From Dehalococcoidia bacterium (GTDB taxonomy: Bacteria > Chloroflexota > Dehalococcoidia > Lucifugimonadales > Lucifugimonadaceae): 64,000 bases of DNA. Of the stretch, positions 54,827-63,275 are shown one piece after another; position 1 is the first letter of the stretch; each line of letters begins with the position of its first letter. A program made the translations under genes and the position numbers. Under the pieces are notes generated by a model, which was not told where the DNA came from, made no database searches, and saw nothing but the letters and a program-made list of their open reading frames with translations. The DNA is taken from contig DUCO01000010.1 in assembly GCA_012959765.1 (NCBI GenBank), positions 1 to 64,000 on the forward strand. The letters run 5' to 3'.

Positions 54827-55552
54827 ATGCAACGGCCCCCTGATTACCCAGAAAACGAACCGCCCGAGGACGAGACCCTCGACGACGATCTCGTCAACAA
54901 GGTCTATGGACCTTCGCAGGACGACATAGACCGATCGTGGGAAGGTTACGAGACAGGTCGCAGTGTCGGCGGCAAGAGCATGACCGGGATCGTTTGGAAA
55001 GCCGCTATCATTGTGGTTTCGCTGGTGATTCTGGCGTCGATGTCGCTCGGGGTACTGAGCCCATTGTTTGGCGGATCCGATTCACCCCAAGAAAGAGCAC
55101 CTGAACGGATAACCGCAACCGTTCTGCGCGTGATCGATGGTCGCACCATAGTCATCAATTCTGGCGATGGCGAACAGACCGTGAGATTGATAGGTGTTGA
55201 ATCACCACCGTTCGGCAATCCGTTCTACGATTTCGCGGGCGAGGTGACGCAGAGTTGGATCGGCGGAAAAACCGTATTGCTGGAGGCCGATCAGCGAGAT
55301 TCTGATGATCAGGGTCGTCTGATGCGATACGTATTCTTCGACAACGTCATGATCAACGCTGCTCTGATATTGAATGGTCTTGGAACAGCCGGATCTGAAC
55401 AGCCGAACATCAGGTACAGCGATTATCTGACTGATATGGAACGCCAGGCCCGAGGGAACGGCGTCGGTATCTGGGATGAAGCGTTCGGCGATCTGGATGC
55501 AGCGAACACAGAAGCGTCGATACGAACCTCATCGTCTCTGGGGTTCCGTTAG
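54827..55552 (+). CDS. Membrane-anchored staphylococcal-nuclease-like protein
   Basis: A protein of 241 residues with an acidic N-terminal part (about 1-50), one membrane helix at about 55-80 (AAIIVVSLVILASMSLGVL) and a C-terminal SNase (thermonuclease) domain outside the membrane. SNase landmarks are VLRVIDGRTIVIN (Asp), VRLIGVESP (Arg, with Glu where Asp is usual), DQGRLMRYVF (second Arg) and the NAALILNGLG and RARGNGVGIW ends. The Glu of the classical PE motif is not present (PP). It may therefore be a weakened or altered nuclease. It ends exactly where the next MFS gene begins. Confidence 0.85.
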   Translation: MQRPPDYPENEPPEDETLDDDLVNKVYGPSQDDIDRSWEGYETGRSVGGKSMTGIVWKAAIIVVSLVILASMSLGVLSPLFGGSDSPQERAPERITATVLRVIDGRTIVINSGDGEQTVRLIGVESPPFGNPFYDFAGEVTQSWIGGKTVLLEADQRDSDDQGRLMRYVFFDNVMINAALILNGLGTAGSEQPNIRYSDYLTDMERQARGNGVGIWDEAFGDLDAANTEASIRTSSSLGFR

Positions 55553-56842
55553 TTGACCACCCCTACTCAACCGATCGATGGACGCGCGTCTCAGCGATTA
55601 AAATCTGTTATTTCCAATCCGTCGTACCGACGACTCTGGGGCATAGGAATCGCGTCGGCAACGATGCGCTGGATGGAAACGGTTGCACTTGGCATCTACG
55701 TTTTCGAACTCACAGGATCGCCGTTCTGGGTCGCCATAGTCGGATTCTTACGCATGATTCCGATGTTCTTGCTCGGGCCGTCAATCGGTCTTATCTCTGA
55801 TCGGGTGAACAGAAAAGTTCTGCTTGGTGGCGCTATGGGGTCGTTGTCGGGTGTTTATCTGATCATGGGGATGCTTGTTGTCAGCGGGCGAATCGAGCTG
55901 TGGCACATCTGTGTCGGGGCTACTCTCGCCGGCGTGATGTGGTCGACCGACTTCCCGGTTCGAAGAGCGATGATTGGCGATGCTGTTGGGGCGGAGGGCA
56001 TCTCGACTGCAATCGGTATCGACATGGCGAGCAGCAACTTCTCAAGAGTAATCGGGCCTCTCGGTGCCGGTACGTTCCTTGCCACACTCGGCGTTCAGGC
56101 GGCGTACTTCACCGGGGCGATATTGTTCAGTTTTGGCTCACTGTTGGCGTTCTCGCTGCCTTATGTTGCTCCGGTGGTGACGAAAGGGCCTCGACTGGGC
56201 TATTTCGCGAATTTGGGAGAGGGGCTGAGGCATGTGCGAGCTGATCGAATAATCACGGTTACGCTCATTATCACGATTGTGATGAATATTTTTGGTTTCC
56301 CGTACCAGCATATGGTACCCGTTATCGGAGCCGAAACGCTCATGATCGGGCCGTTGCTGATCGGGATATTGCTGGCCACTGAGGGAATGGGAGCAACGAT
56401 CGGTTCGCTGGTGATCGCTTTGAAAGCTCGTCCGGGTGGATACACCAGGATTTACGCGTTCGGGTCGGTCCTGGCCCTCACCGCCATTCTTGCCTTTTCA
56501 CTCTCGCCTTCATACTGGATGGCACTACCGATCTTGCTGATTGGGGGATTCTCGATGTCGGGCTTCGCAACGATGCAGAGCATCATCGTGATCACTTCTA
56601 CCCCAGCAGAAATTCGGGGGCGAGTGTTGGGCGTGCTTGCCGCATCGATAGGCACCGGTCCTTTTGGTGCACTAATCGTCGGTGGACTGGCCGTTTGGTG
56701 GGGCGCCAACAATGCGGTGACGGCAATCGCTGTGACGGGATTGGCGTTTACTGTTCTTGCGCTCGTGATTTGGCCATCGTTCATTCGCAGCGCTGTGAAG
56801 CCTCAGTCATCAGGTGCCGGTGTCGTTGGCGAAAACGAGTGA
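55553..56842 (+). CDS. MFS transporter (EntS-like MFS_3 type)
   Basis: A 429-residue carrier with about 12 hydrophobic segments. It shares with the carriers at 11919, 61876 and 63276 the opening pattern PSYRRLWGIGIAS, the loop GLISDRVNRKVLLGG and the region DFPVRRAMIGDAV in place of PARQA. TTG 55553 directly follows the TAG of the nuclease gene, so translation is likely coupled. The substrate is not known; related carriers export siderophores, drugs or lipids or are of unknown function. A C-terminal polar tail follows the last helix. Confidence 0.88.
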   Translation: MTTPTQPIDGRASQRLKSVISNPSYRRLWGIGIASATMRWMETVALGIYVFELTGSPFWVAIVGFLRMIPMFLLGPSIGLISDRVNRKVLLGGAMGSLSGVYLIMGMLVVSGRIELWHICVGATLAGVMWSTDFPVRRAMIGDAVGAEGISTAIGIDMASSNFSRVIGPLGAGTFLATLGVQAAYFTGAILFSFGSLLAFSLPYVAPVVTKGPRLGYFANLGEGLRHVRADRIITVTLIITIVMNIFGFPYQHMVPVIGAETLMIGPLLIGILLATEGMGATIGSLVIALKARPGGYTRIYAFGSVLALTAILAFSLSPSYWMALPILLIGGFSMSGFATMQSIIVITSTPAEIRGRVLGVLAASIGTGPFGALIVGGLAVWWGANNAVTAIAVTGLAFTVLALVIWPSFIRSAVKPQSSGAGVVGENE

Positions 56843-56941
56843 CATGACGTACAAAAACGTGATCAAGAAGATCAGAAAAATAACGAATCGCGGGTTTGGT
56901 TTGAATTTCACGAATATGGTCTTCGAGGGTTAGCTTTTACT

Positions 56942-57811
56942 GTGGTTTCTGACGTGGTTTCTAACAACGATACAAGCGATGGCAGTTCAATCTACTCCCT
57001 CGTAGCGTTGGATATCGATGGCACGATGATTGGTGAAGACCGAATCGTGAAGCCTGAACTGATCGACGCGATAGCCCGTGTTCAATCGTCAGGCGCCGTT
57101 GTTTCGGTTTCGACAGGTAGAACGCTGATGCCTGCAATGCGAATAACCGAGAAGGCTGGAGCAGTGGGTCCGGTCATATGTTTTCAGGGGGCTATGACAT
57201 TCGATCAGACCGCAAAAACGGAGATTCGGCATGTACGTCTTGATGAGGAGATCGTCGGGCAGGCACTGGACGGTCTTATGGCGACCGTTCCTGAGGTGAT
57301 GATGTTTCTTGACGATGATGTGTGGGTTGAGAAACGTTCCGAATGGACCGACGGCTATGGAAAGCGAATGGGCGTGAATATTCGTGATACGGAATCGCTG
57401 AGGGCCATGGCTGACCAAAAGCCAACCGCCATCGTTGGTGTGGGCGAACCCGAGATTATTGGGCCGCTGGTAGAAAAGCTTCACGGTCAACTCAACGGCA
57501 CGGCGCTTGTTACTCATTCGTTGCCGATGTTCTGTGAGGTCGAGGCGATTGGCGCTGGAAAAGATCACGCGGTTGCGCATTTGGCCGAGTCCCTTGGTAT
57601 TGATCGTTCGGCAGTGATCGCGATTGGCGATGGCAAGGGCGACCAGTCGATGATCGGGTGGGCGGGACTGGGTGTGGCGATCGAAGGTGGTCATCCAGAC
57701 GCTTTATCTTCGGCGGATCAGATAATCTCCATTCCTGAAGATTCGGGTCTGGTTAACTTCCTTGAATCGTTATCTGACGCTGGTAGATTTGGTTCCCCGA
57801 GCCATTCATAG
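56942..57811 (+). CDS. HAD-superfamily phosphatase (Cof-type)
   Basis: A Cof-type HAD hydrolase of 289 residues, a cytoplasmic phosphatase on sugar phosphates, nucleotides or flavin precursors. Motif I is ALDIDGTM with D24 as nucleophile and D26 as acid, motif II is VSTGRT, and motifs III/IV are in AVIAIGDGKGDQSMI, where the usual GDxxND is GDGKGDQ. The large alpha/beta C2b cap lies between residues 95 and 205. GTG 56942 is the only suitable start near the fold. It is 53 bases before the ribokinase-like gene, which suggests joint work on phosphosugars. Confidence 0.9.
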   Translation: MVSDVVSNNDTSDGSSIYSLVALDIDGTMIGEDRIVKPELIDAIARVQSSGAVVSVSTGRTLMPAMRITEKAGAVGPVICFQGAMTFDQTAKTEIRHVRLDEEIVGQALDGLMATVPEVMMFLDDDVWVEKRSEWTDGYGKRMGVNIRDTESLRAMADQKPTAIVGVGEPEIIGPLVEKLHGQLNGTALVTHSLPMFCEVEAIGAGKDHAVAHLAESLGIDRSAVIAIGDGKGDQSMIGWAGLGVAIEGGHPDALSSADQIISIPEDSGLVNFLESLSDAGRFGSPSHS

Positions 57812-57864
57812 AACTTAATTTCGTGGCCTCGGGCCGAAGCAGTGATGCAGTTAGGCAGATTTTT

Positions 57865-58791
57865 TTGAAAGACGTAATCGTTCTCGGTGGGCTAAACATG
57901 GATCTGATCGTGGATACACCACGGTTGGCGGGTCCGGGTGAAACTGCGGAAGGGACGCGGTTCTACACAACGCCGGGTGGCAAGGGTGGCAATCAGGCAG
58001 TTGCTGCAGCTCGACTCGCGGAAAGTCCGGGATCAGTGAAGATAGTTGGTCGGATAGGCGACGATGGGTTTGGCGAGGAGATGGCCGAGTTCATGTGCAA
58101 TGAGGGCATCGACACTTCACTTCTTAGACGCACCGAGAACATCGCATCGGGAATTGCGGTGATTTTTATTCTTCCCGATGGCGAGAACCATGTGAATCCG
58201 GTTTACGGAGCGAACGCACTATGCGATACGCAGCAGTCGAACGACGTCGTTGCGGCACTTGCTGGCGCTGGGGTGCTGCTCTGCCAGCAAGAGGTGCCAT
58301 TGCCAGCGACCAAAGCATCGATAGACGCGGCGGCGAAGGCCGGGGTGATGGTTGTGCTGGATCCGGCTCCGGTTCGTGAGGTTCCAGACGGGTTTTACGA
58401 CTCGGTGACGGTATTGACACCAAACCAGGGTGAGGCATCGTCGATGGCTGGAATAGAGGTAGTCGATTCCGCTTCGGCCAGGTCAGCAGCGGTGAAAATT
58501 CGCAACACAGGAATCGAGACTGTGGTCGTGACTCTTGGCGATCAGGGTGCGTGGGTCGAATCAGACGGTATTTCCGAACTGCTTGATCCGTTCAAGGTTG
58601 ACGTGGTTGCGACCGTTGCTGCCGGAGACGCATTCAACGGTGGATTTGGCATTGGTATAGCCTCGGGGATGAGCTTGCTCGACTCCGCTCGATTGGGTAT
58701 GGCGTCAGGTGCCGTGTGTGTGGGCAGAGACGGTGCTCAGGAAGCAATGGGAAGTCGAGCCGACATCGATGCGTTACTGGCTTCTCGATAG
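57865..58791 (+). CDS. Ribokinase-like PfkB-family sugar kinase
   Basis: A PfkB-fold kinase that would phosphorylate ribose, another sugar or a nucleoside with ATP. The family's first signature is in TPGGKGGNQAVAAARL and the second in ATVAAGDAFNGGF, with the catalytic Asp in AAGDAF (the DTxGAGD opening reads ATVAAGD). The VLGGLNMDLIV opening matches ribokinase. TTG 57865 is preferred because the fold begins directly after it; a GTG at 57823 would add 14 residues of no clear homology. It is co-directional with the HAD phosphatase and convergent with pyrD. Confidence 0.9.
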   Translation: MKDVIVLGGLNMDLIVDTPRLAGPGETAEGTRFYTTPGGKGGNQAVAAARLAESPGSVKIVGRIGDDGFGEEMAEFMCNEGIDTSLLRRTENIASGIAVIFILPDGENHVNPVYGANALCDTQQSNDVVAALAGAGVLLCQQEVPLPATKASIDAAAKAGVMVVLDPAPVREVPDGFYDSVTVLTPNQGEASSMAGIEVVDSASARSAAVKIRNTGIETVVVTLGDQGAWVESDGISELLDPFKVDVVATVAAGDAFNGGFGIGIASGMSLLDSARLGMASGAVCVGRDGAQEAMGSRADIDALLASR

Positions 58792-58800
58792 GTAGTACTG

Positions 58801-59862
58801 CTACTTGATCACGGGTGGGGAGTCGGCGATATCGGCGATCGATGAAACACCTGCTGCGTTCATCAGTTTCGCAAGCCGTTTGTTGATCCGTGCAGGTAGT
58901 CCTGGGCCTTCGTAGATAAACGACGTGTACAGCTGAATAGCTGATGCGCCCTTGGCCAGCAACTGCCACACATGCTCGGCGGTCGTTACTCCACCGCAGG
59001 CGATGATACTGGCCCCGCCCTGAACCCTCGCCTGAACATCAGCGATCATGAGCTCGGTGTGTTCGAACAGCGGAGCACCGCTTAGTCCACCACGACCGCT
59101 TTGCAACCGACTGCTTTCTATCGGGTGGGTGTTGGCAACGACCAGACCGTCTACCCCTGCATCGACAGCCGTTTCAGCGAGCTTGAGAATTTCTTCGCGA
59201 TTTTCGTTGTCACGAGGCCATGGCGGCAATTTCACAAACAGGGGAACTTGCTTTTCGGCGACCAGTCCTTCGATCAGGCCGCGTAGCCTTGCAGGTTCGT
59301 GGAATATTCGAAGTCCGGCAGTGTTGGGGCTACTGATGTTCAGTTCGATTCCCGCTACTAGAGGCTGGGTGCGACGCAAGCACTCGAATATCTCGTCTTC
59401 GATCGTTCCTGCGATGCTCACCAGAACACGGTTTTTGTATTGTTGCGCTTTGTTCAGTCGCTTCAGAGCCGATTCGAGACCCTGACCGGGGAATCCCAGA
59501 GAGTTCATTACGGCTTTCTGGTCGGGCAGTCGAACCATTCGAGGTTTTGGGTTACCGGGGCGCGACGCCAGAGTGACCGTGCCACCGGTTACGAATCCGA
59601 AGCCAAGTCTCAATACCGATCCAAGCACCTTGCAGTCTTTATCGAAGCCTGCAGCCATGCCGACTGGCGTTGGTAGCGAGATACCAGCGAGTTCTGTTTG
59701 GAGTTCAGGTTTTCGAGCGCCATTTGTGAGTCGGAATGCGTTCCAAACCCCCGGAATTGTGAGTGCCGTCTCAGCAAGTTTGTGTGCGCCTTCGGGTGGG
59801 AACCTGAAAATAAGTGGCTTTGCAGCCAGGCTGTAAATGCTCGTTTTTTTGCTCCAGATCAC
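58801..59862 (-). CDS. pyrD: Dihydroorotate dehydrogenase (quinone), class 2
   Basis: PyrD oxidises dihydroorotate to orotate in pyrimidine synthesis, passing electrons to quinone at the membrane. The N-terminal helices (SIYSLAAKPLIFRFPPEGAHKLAE) are the membrane-binding part of class 2 enzymes. The FMN barrel has MAAGFDKD, MNSLGFPGQG, the class 2 catalytic Ser in NISSPNT, KLPPW, NTHP and IACGGV. At 353 residues the size is normal. Its stop is 9 bases from the convergent ribokinase-like gene. Confidence 0.95.
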   Translation of the reverse strand: MIWSKKTSIYSLAAKPLIFRFPPEGAHKLAETALTIPGVWNAFRLTNGARKPELQTELAGISLPTPVGMAAGFDKDCKVLGSVLRLGFGFVTGGTVTLASRPGNPKPRMVRLPDQKAVMNSLGFPGQGLESALKRLNKAQQYKNRVLVSIAGTIEDEIFECLRRTQPLVAGIELNISSPNTAGLRIFHEPARLRGLIEGLVAEKQVPLFVKLPPWPRDNENREEILKLAETAVDAGVDGLVVANTHPIESSRLQSGRGGLSGAPLFEHTELMIADVQARVQGGASIIACGGVTTAEHVWQLLAKGASAIQLYTSFIYEGPGLPARINKRLAKLMNAAGVSSIADIADSPPVIK

Positions 59863-59986
59863 CGCAACATTGTGCCGTGATTTGCTTCGTAAGCGGTTTC
59901 GCCCAGAGTAACCAGAAGTAAGATGTTAATCGCCCCCGCCGCTAATCTCGACTGTATTTCGGGGGCTTAGAGGCTAATCTGGACAC

Positions 59987-60769
59987 ATGACACTGGAATA
60001 TCACATCGGCGAGTCGGCGAATCCCAAGGGTCATGCACTGATCTATTTTAAAGATGGATCGAACTTGGACCGTGTTGGCGCATCGTACATTGTGATCCTG
60101 CCGGTGTCGGTTGATATCAGCAAATACGTGCCGCCATTTCTGGCAGGGCAGGTCGAGCAACTGGGATCGGGCGAGATGTCGTCATTTGCTTTCCCACCAG
60201 CCCCCGAGATGGTTCCTTCTGAAAAATGGTTGCGTGAGACCGCAGTAAACCGCGGCGACGATCTGCTGTATGGCGGTGTTGCGAACCTTGACGATGTGAC
60301 CGCTCTGATGGAAGTGGTTGCGGGTATTTCCGCCGAATACGCTTCTCAGTACGACAGTCTTGCCAATGTGGCGGGCGAGTCGACCAACCAACAGGTCGAG
60401 AGCGCTGTTGCGGATTCGAATCATGAAGCGGTAGAACAAACCACAAACGTCAACGACGTGATTTATAGCATGATGTCGGAACCTGATCTGCTTACCGAAC
60501 TCACAACGTTGATGGGAAGATTCCAGTACGAGTCGAGCGGTGGTGACACTGCAGGAGCAAACGAGAGCGAGGCGAAGATTCGTGCGATCGCCGAGCATGT
60601 TCCCGAGAACCGCCGAATTGACCTGCTTATCGAATCCGCAACCGATGGCAGTGAAGAATCTGCGAAGCGTGCGCAGCTATATCTTGAACGGGCGTTTGCT
60701 ATGTATCGCGAGGACTATACCCGGGTACACGTGCTCGAACAGGAAATTCAGCGGCTAGGCAGCGATTAA
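59987..60769 (+). CDS. Conserved protein of unknown function
   Basis: I do not recognise this protein of 260 residues. The first 80 residues include a beta-rich part (EYHIGESANPKGHALIYFKD, ASYIVILPVSVDISKYVPPF), then VPSEKWLRETAVNRGDDLLYGGVAN with a helical region (about 95-175) and a C-terminal mostly helical part (AIAEHVPENRRIDLLIE, QLYLERAFAMYREDYTRV). No membrane helix, signal or catalytic motif is seen. The even composition and good codon use support a real gene. Its TAA shares the TTAA stop overlap with the convergent threonine dehydratase gene. Confidence 0.75.
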   Translation: MTLEYHIGESANPKGHALIYFKDGSNLDRVGASYIVILPVSVDISKYVPPFLAGQVEQLGSGEMSSFAFPPAPEMVPSEKWLRETAVNRGDDLLYGGVANLDDVTALMEVVAGISAEYASQYDSLANVAGESTNQQVESAVADSNHEAVEQTTNVNDVIYSMMSEPDLLTELTTLMGRFQYESSGGDTAGANESEAKIRAIAEHVPENRRIDLLIESATDGSEESAKRAQLYLERAFAMYREDYTRVHVLEQEIQRLGSD

Positions 60770-61737
60770 ATCAACGCTGATCTCAGCTGGTCGGTGGTGA
60801 TGTTCCCACCGCTGGCGATAAGCACGACTCGCTTACCACGTAGTTGTTCTTTCATGTTGATAGCAGCCGCAAGTGAGGCCGCTCCAGCGTGTTCGACGAG
60901 CGTTCTGGTTGCGTGAACGTACTGCTTTATAGCCGAACTAATGTCTGAGTCTTCGACGAGCACGAATTCCTTCAGCCGGTTGCGCAGTATTCCTATTGGC
61001 AGTGTGTATGCGCCTTCGGTTGCCAGCCCTTCGGCTATCGTCGACATCGGGTAGATACCGAATTCGCCAGATTCCCACGCGTGGTAAGCCGCAGGTGCGT
61101 TCGCCGACTGAACGCCCACAACATGGGTTGACGGCGATAGGGCGTCGGTAACGATGCATGCGCCTGAGGCTCCTGAACCAGCTCCGATCGGAACGATCAG
61201 TACATCGATATCTTTTAGATCCTCGTGAACCTCAACTGAGTAGGTTGCGACCCCGGCGATAAGTGCTGGTTCGTTGGCTGCGTGGACGAAACGCATCCCT
61301 GTGTTTTCAGCTATCTCTTCTGCGTGTTCGCGGGATCGTTCGAAGACATCGCCGTGAAATACAACCTCTGCTCCCAGTGAGGCGATTGCGGCAGCTTTTG
61401 CGGTGTTTGCACCTTCCGGCAGCACCACGGTGCAGGCTGCCCCGAAAGTTTTGGCCGCATAGGCAATCGATTGTCCATGATTTCCCGATGACGCTGTTAC
61501 AAAACCACGTTCTCGTTCATTTTGCGACATTTGGGAAACGAGGTTTATTCCTCCTCGTACTTTGAAAGCGCCGAGTAGTTGGAAATTTTCGTGCTTGACC
61601 CAGACATCGGCGTCTAGCAGTTCGGATAGCACCGGATAGTGTCGCAGCGGGGTGTGCGTGACATGGCTCTTGATCGCAGATCTTGCAGTTCGAATGTCGT
61701 TGATCGTTGGTTCGGTCAAGTTTGAGACTTCGGTCAT
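60766..61737 (-). CDS. Threonine/serine dehydratase (PLP fold-type II)
   Basis: A PLP-dependent dehydratase of 323 residues that deaminates threonine (to 2-oxobutyrate) or serine, or acts as a serine racemase. The PLP lysine is in LLGAFKVRGG, the phosphate-binding loop is SSGNHGQSIAYAA, and the glycine-rich loop is PIGAGSGASGACI, as in fold-type II enzymes. No C-terminal ACT regulatory domain is present, so it is the short catabolic or racemase-like type rather than biosynthetic IlvA. It is convergent with the unknown gene before it and divergent from the tandem MFS genes. Confidence 0.9.
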   Translation of the reverse strand: MTEVSNLTEPTINDIRTARSAIKSHVTHTPLRHYPVLSELLDADVWVKHENFQLLGAFKVRGGINLVSQMSQNERERGFVTASSGNHGQSIAYAAKTFGAACTVVLPEGANTAKAAAIASLGAEVVFHGDVFERSREHAEEIAENTGMRFVHAANEPALIAGVATYSVEVHEDLKDIDVLIVPIGAGSGASGACIVTDALSPSTHVVGVQSANAPAAYHAWESGEFGIYPMSTIAEGLATEGAYTLPIGILRNRLKEFVLVEDSDISSAIKQYVHATRTLVEHAGAASLAAAINMKEQLRGKRVVLIASGGNITTDQLRSALI

Positions 61738-61875
61738 TCAATGAATCCTTGGGACTGGCAGTTCCTTCAGCGCCAAAGAGTACAAGAGGTGGCGCTGGTT
61801 TGAAGTTTATTCAATGCACAAAAACAGATACCTCAGCGGGAATTCAGGAGTACAGTTTGTGGCGGGCGTCCCGAT

Positions 61876-63216
61876 GTGGACGCAGAACGTGTTTTAGAGA
61901 GAATTTTGGCAGTAGAGAATCCGATAGATCAGCGCGAAGCACAGATTGAGAGTAATCAACCCGTGACTTCACGACGCGCTCCCAGATTTGGGTTTGTAGG
62001 TAGGTCTTTTTCCCACACGTTTGAAACGGTCATCGAGCACCGCGATTTCCGCATGCTCTGGCTGGGCATGGTTCTTGCCATGGGCGGATTCCAGATGCAG
62101 ATGGTTGCCCGTGGAATTCTTGTGTACGAAATGACGAACGACCCGTTCATCACGGGAATTGTTGGAATGGGGTTCGCACCGAGTCTTCTTATTGTTTCGC
62201 TTTATGGCGGAGTGTTGGGCGACCGCATGGAACGGCGGCGGCTGATCCAGCTATCGCAGGCCGCCAACGGCTTGCTCGCCGGTAGCGTGGCGATCCTAAT
62301 GTTCACAGGCAACCTGGAATGGGGACACATGTTAGTCGTTTCCATTCTTCAGGGCGCCATGTTTGCACTGCAAATGCCAGCGCGGCAGGCGGCGATTCCT
62401 TCCCTTGTTGGCAAAGACCAACTACCCAACGCATTTGCTCTTAATGCAATGGCGATGAGCATGATGACATTGATTGCACCTGCACTGGCAGGGGTGCTCT
62501 ACGAGGTGATCGGGCCCGAGTGGGTATACGTGATAGTCAGCGTCGTGATGTTGAGCGCCGTGCTGTTCACTACTCTTGTGCCGAAGATGTACCCGAAAAT
62601 CGACACTTCGAAAACGTCGGTGGTCGAAAACATCAAAGCTGGGTTTAGGTACATCGGGAGCAACAAGCTCGTACTGAACTTGATGATCTACGGGATCGTT
62701 GTCGCACTGCTGTCGATGCCGTTCAGGATGTTGGTTCAGGTTTACGCCAAAGATGTTTATGGATCTGAGCCTTCGGACGTTGGAATGCTGCTGACTGCAC
62801 TTGGTCTGGGCGGATTAGTCGGATCAATATCGATTGCAAACTTGCGGAAAGGTCACCGGCGAGGTTGGATCGTCCTTGGTGGTGCATTAGTTGCCGGGAT
62901 ATCACTCGGATTGATCGTGGCGGTGCCGTATTACATTGCCGGCGTGATCGGAATGGTGGGCATGGGACTGGCAGAACAGGCTCGTTGGGCACTGGGGCAG
63001 AGTGTGATGATGGAGAACACTTCTGACGAGTATCGTGCACGGGTCATGAGCGTATTGATGATGACGTTCGGAATGCTTCCACTTGGAATGCTGCCTCTTG
63101 GTTACGCCATGAAAGAATTCGGCGCCAGGCCTTCGGTAGCTGTCGTGGCGGCTGTGCTCATGGGGTTTGCTGTGCTTTCGATGTTCTTCCTGCCTCGAAT
63201 CAGGCGCATTGAATAG
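61876..63216 (+). CDS. MFS transporter (MFS_3 type), tandem copy 1
   Basis: A carrier of about 446 residues with 12 predicted hydrophobic segments. Signature pieces are HRDFRMLWLGMVLAMGG, GGVLGDRMERRRL, MPARQAAIPSLVGKDQL and ALNAMAMSM, all of the EntS-like branch. A neighbouring copy downstream shows the same pieces (MPARQAIIGQLVGEDQL), so the two arose by tandem duplication. GTG 61876 was taken; TTG 61906 after AGAGAG is an alternative start. Substrate unknown. The gene is divergent from the threonine dehydratase gene. Confidence 0.88.
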   Translation: MDAERVLERILAVENPIDQREAQIESNQPVTSRRAPRFGFVGRSFSHTFETVIEHRDFRMLWLGMVLAMGGFQMQMVARGILVYEMTNDPFITGIVGMGFAPSLLIVSLYGGVLGDRMERRRLIQLSQAANGLLAGSVAILMFTGNLEWGHMLVVSILQGAMFALQMPARQAAIPSLVGKDQLPNAFALNAMAMSMMTLIAPALAGVLYEVIGPEWVYVIVSVVMLSAVLFTTLVPKMYPKIDTSKTSVVENIKAGFRYIGSNKLVLNLMIYGIVVALLSMPFRMLVQVYAKDVYGSEPSDVGMLLTALGLGGLVGSISIANLRKGHRRGWIVLGGALVAGISLGLIVAVPYYIAGVIGMVGMGLAEQARWALGQSVMMENTSDEYRARVMSVLMMTFGMLPLGMLPLGYAMKEFGARPSVAVVAAVLMGFAVLSMFFLPRIRRIE

Positions 63217-63275
63217 GCGTATTGCCGTCCATGCAACCCAGTTTCACGAGTCGAGTAACCAGATAGCCGCAAAAT

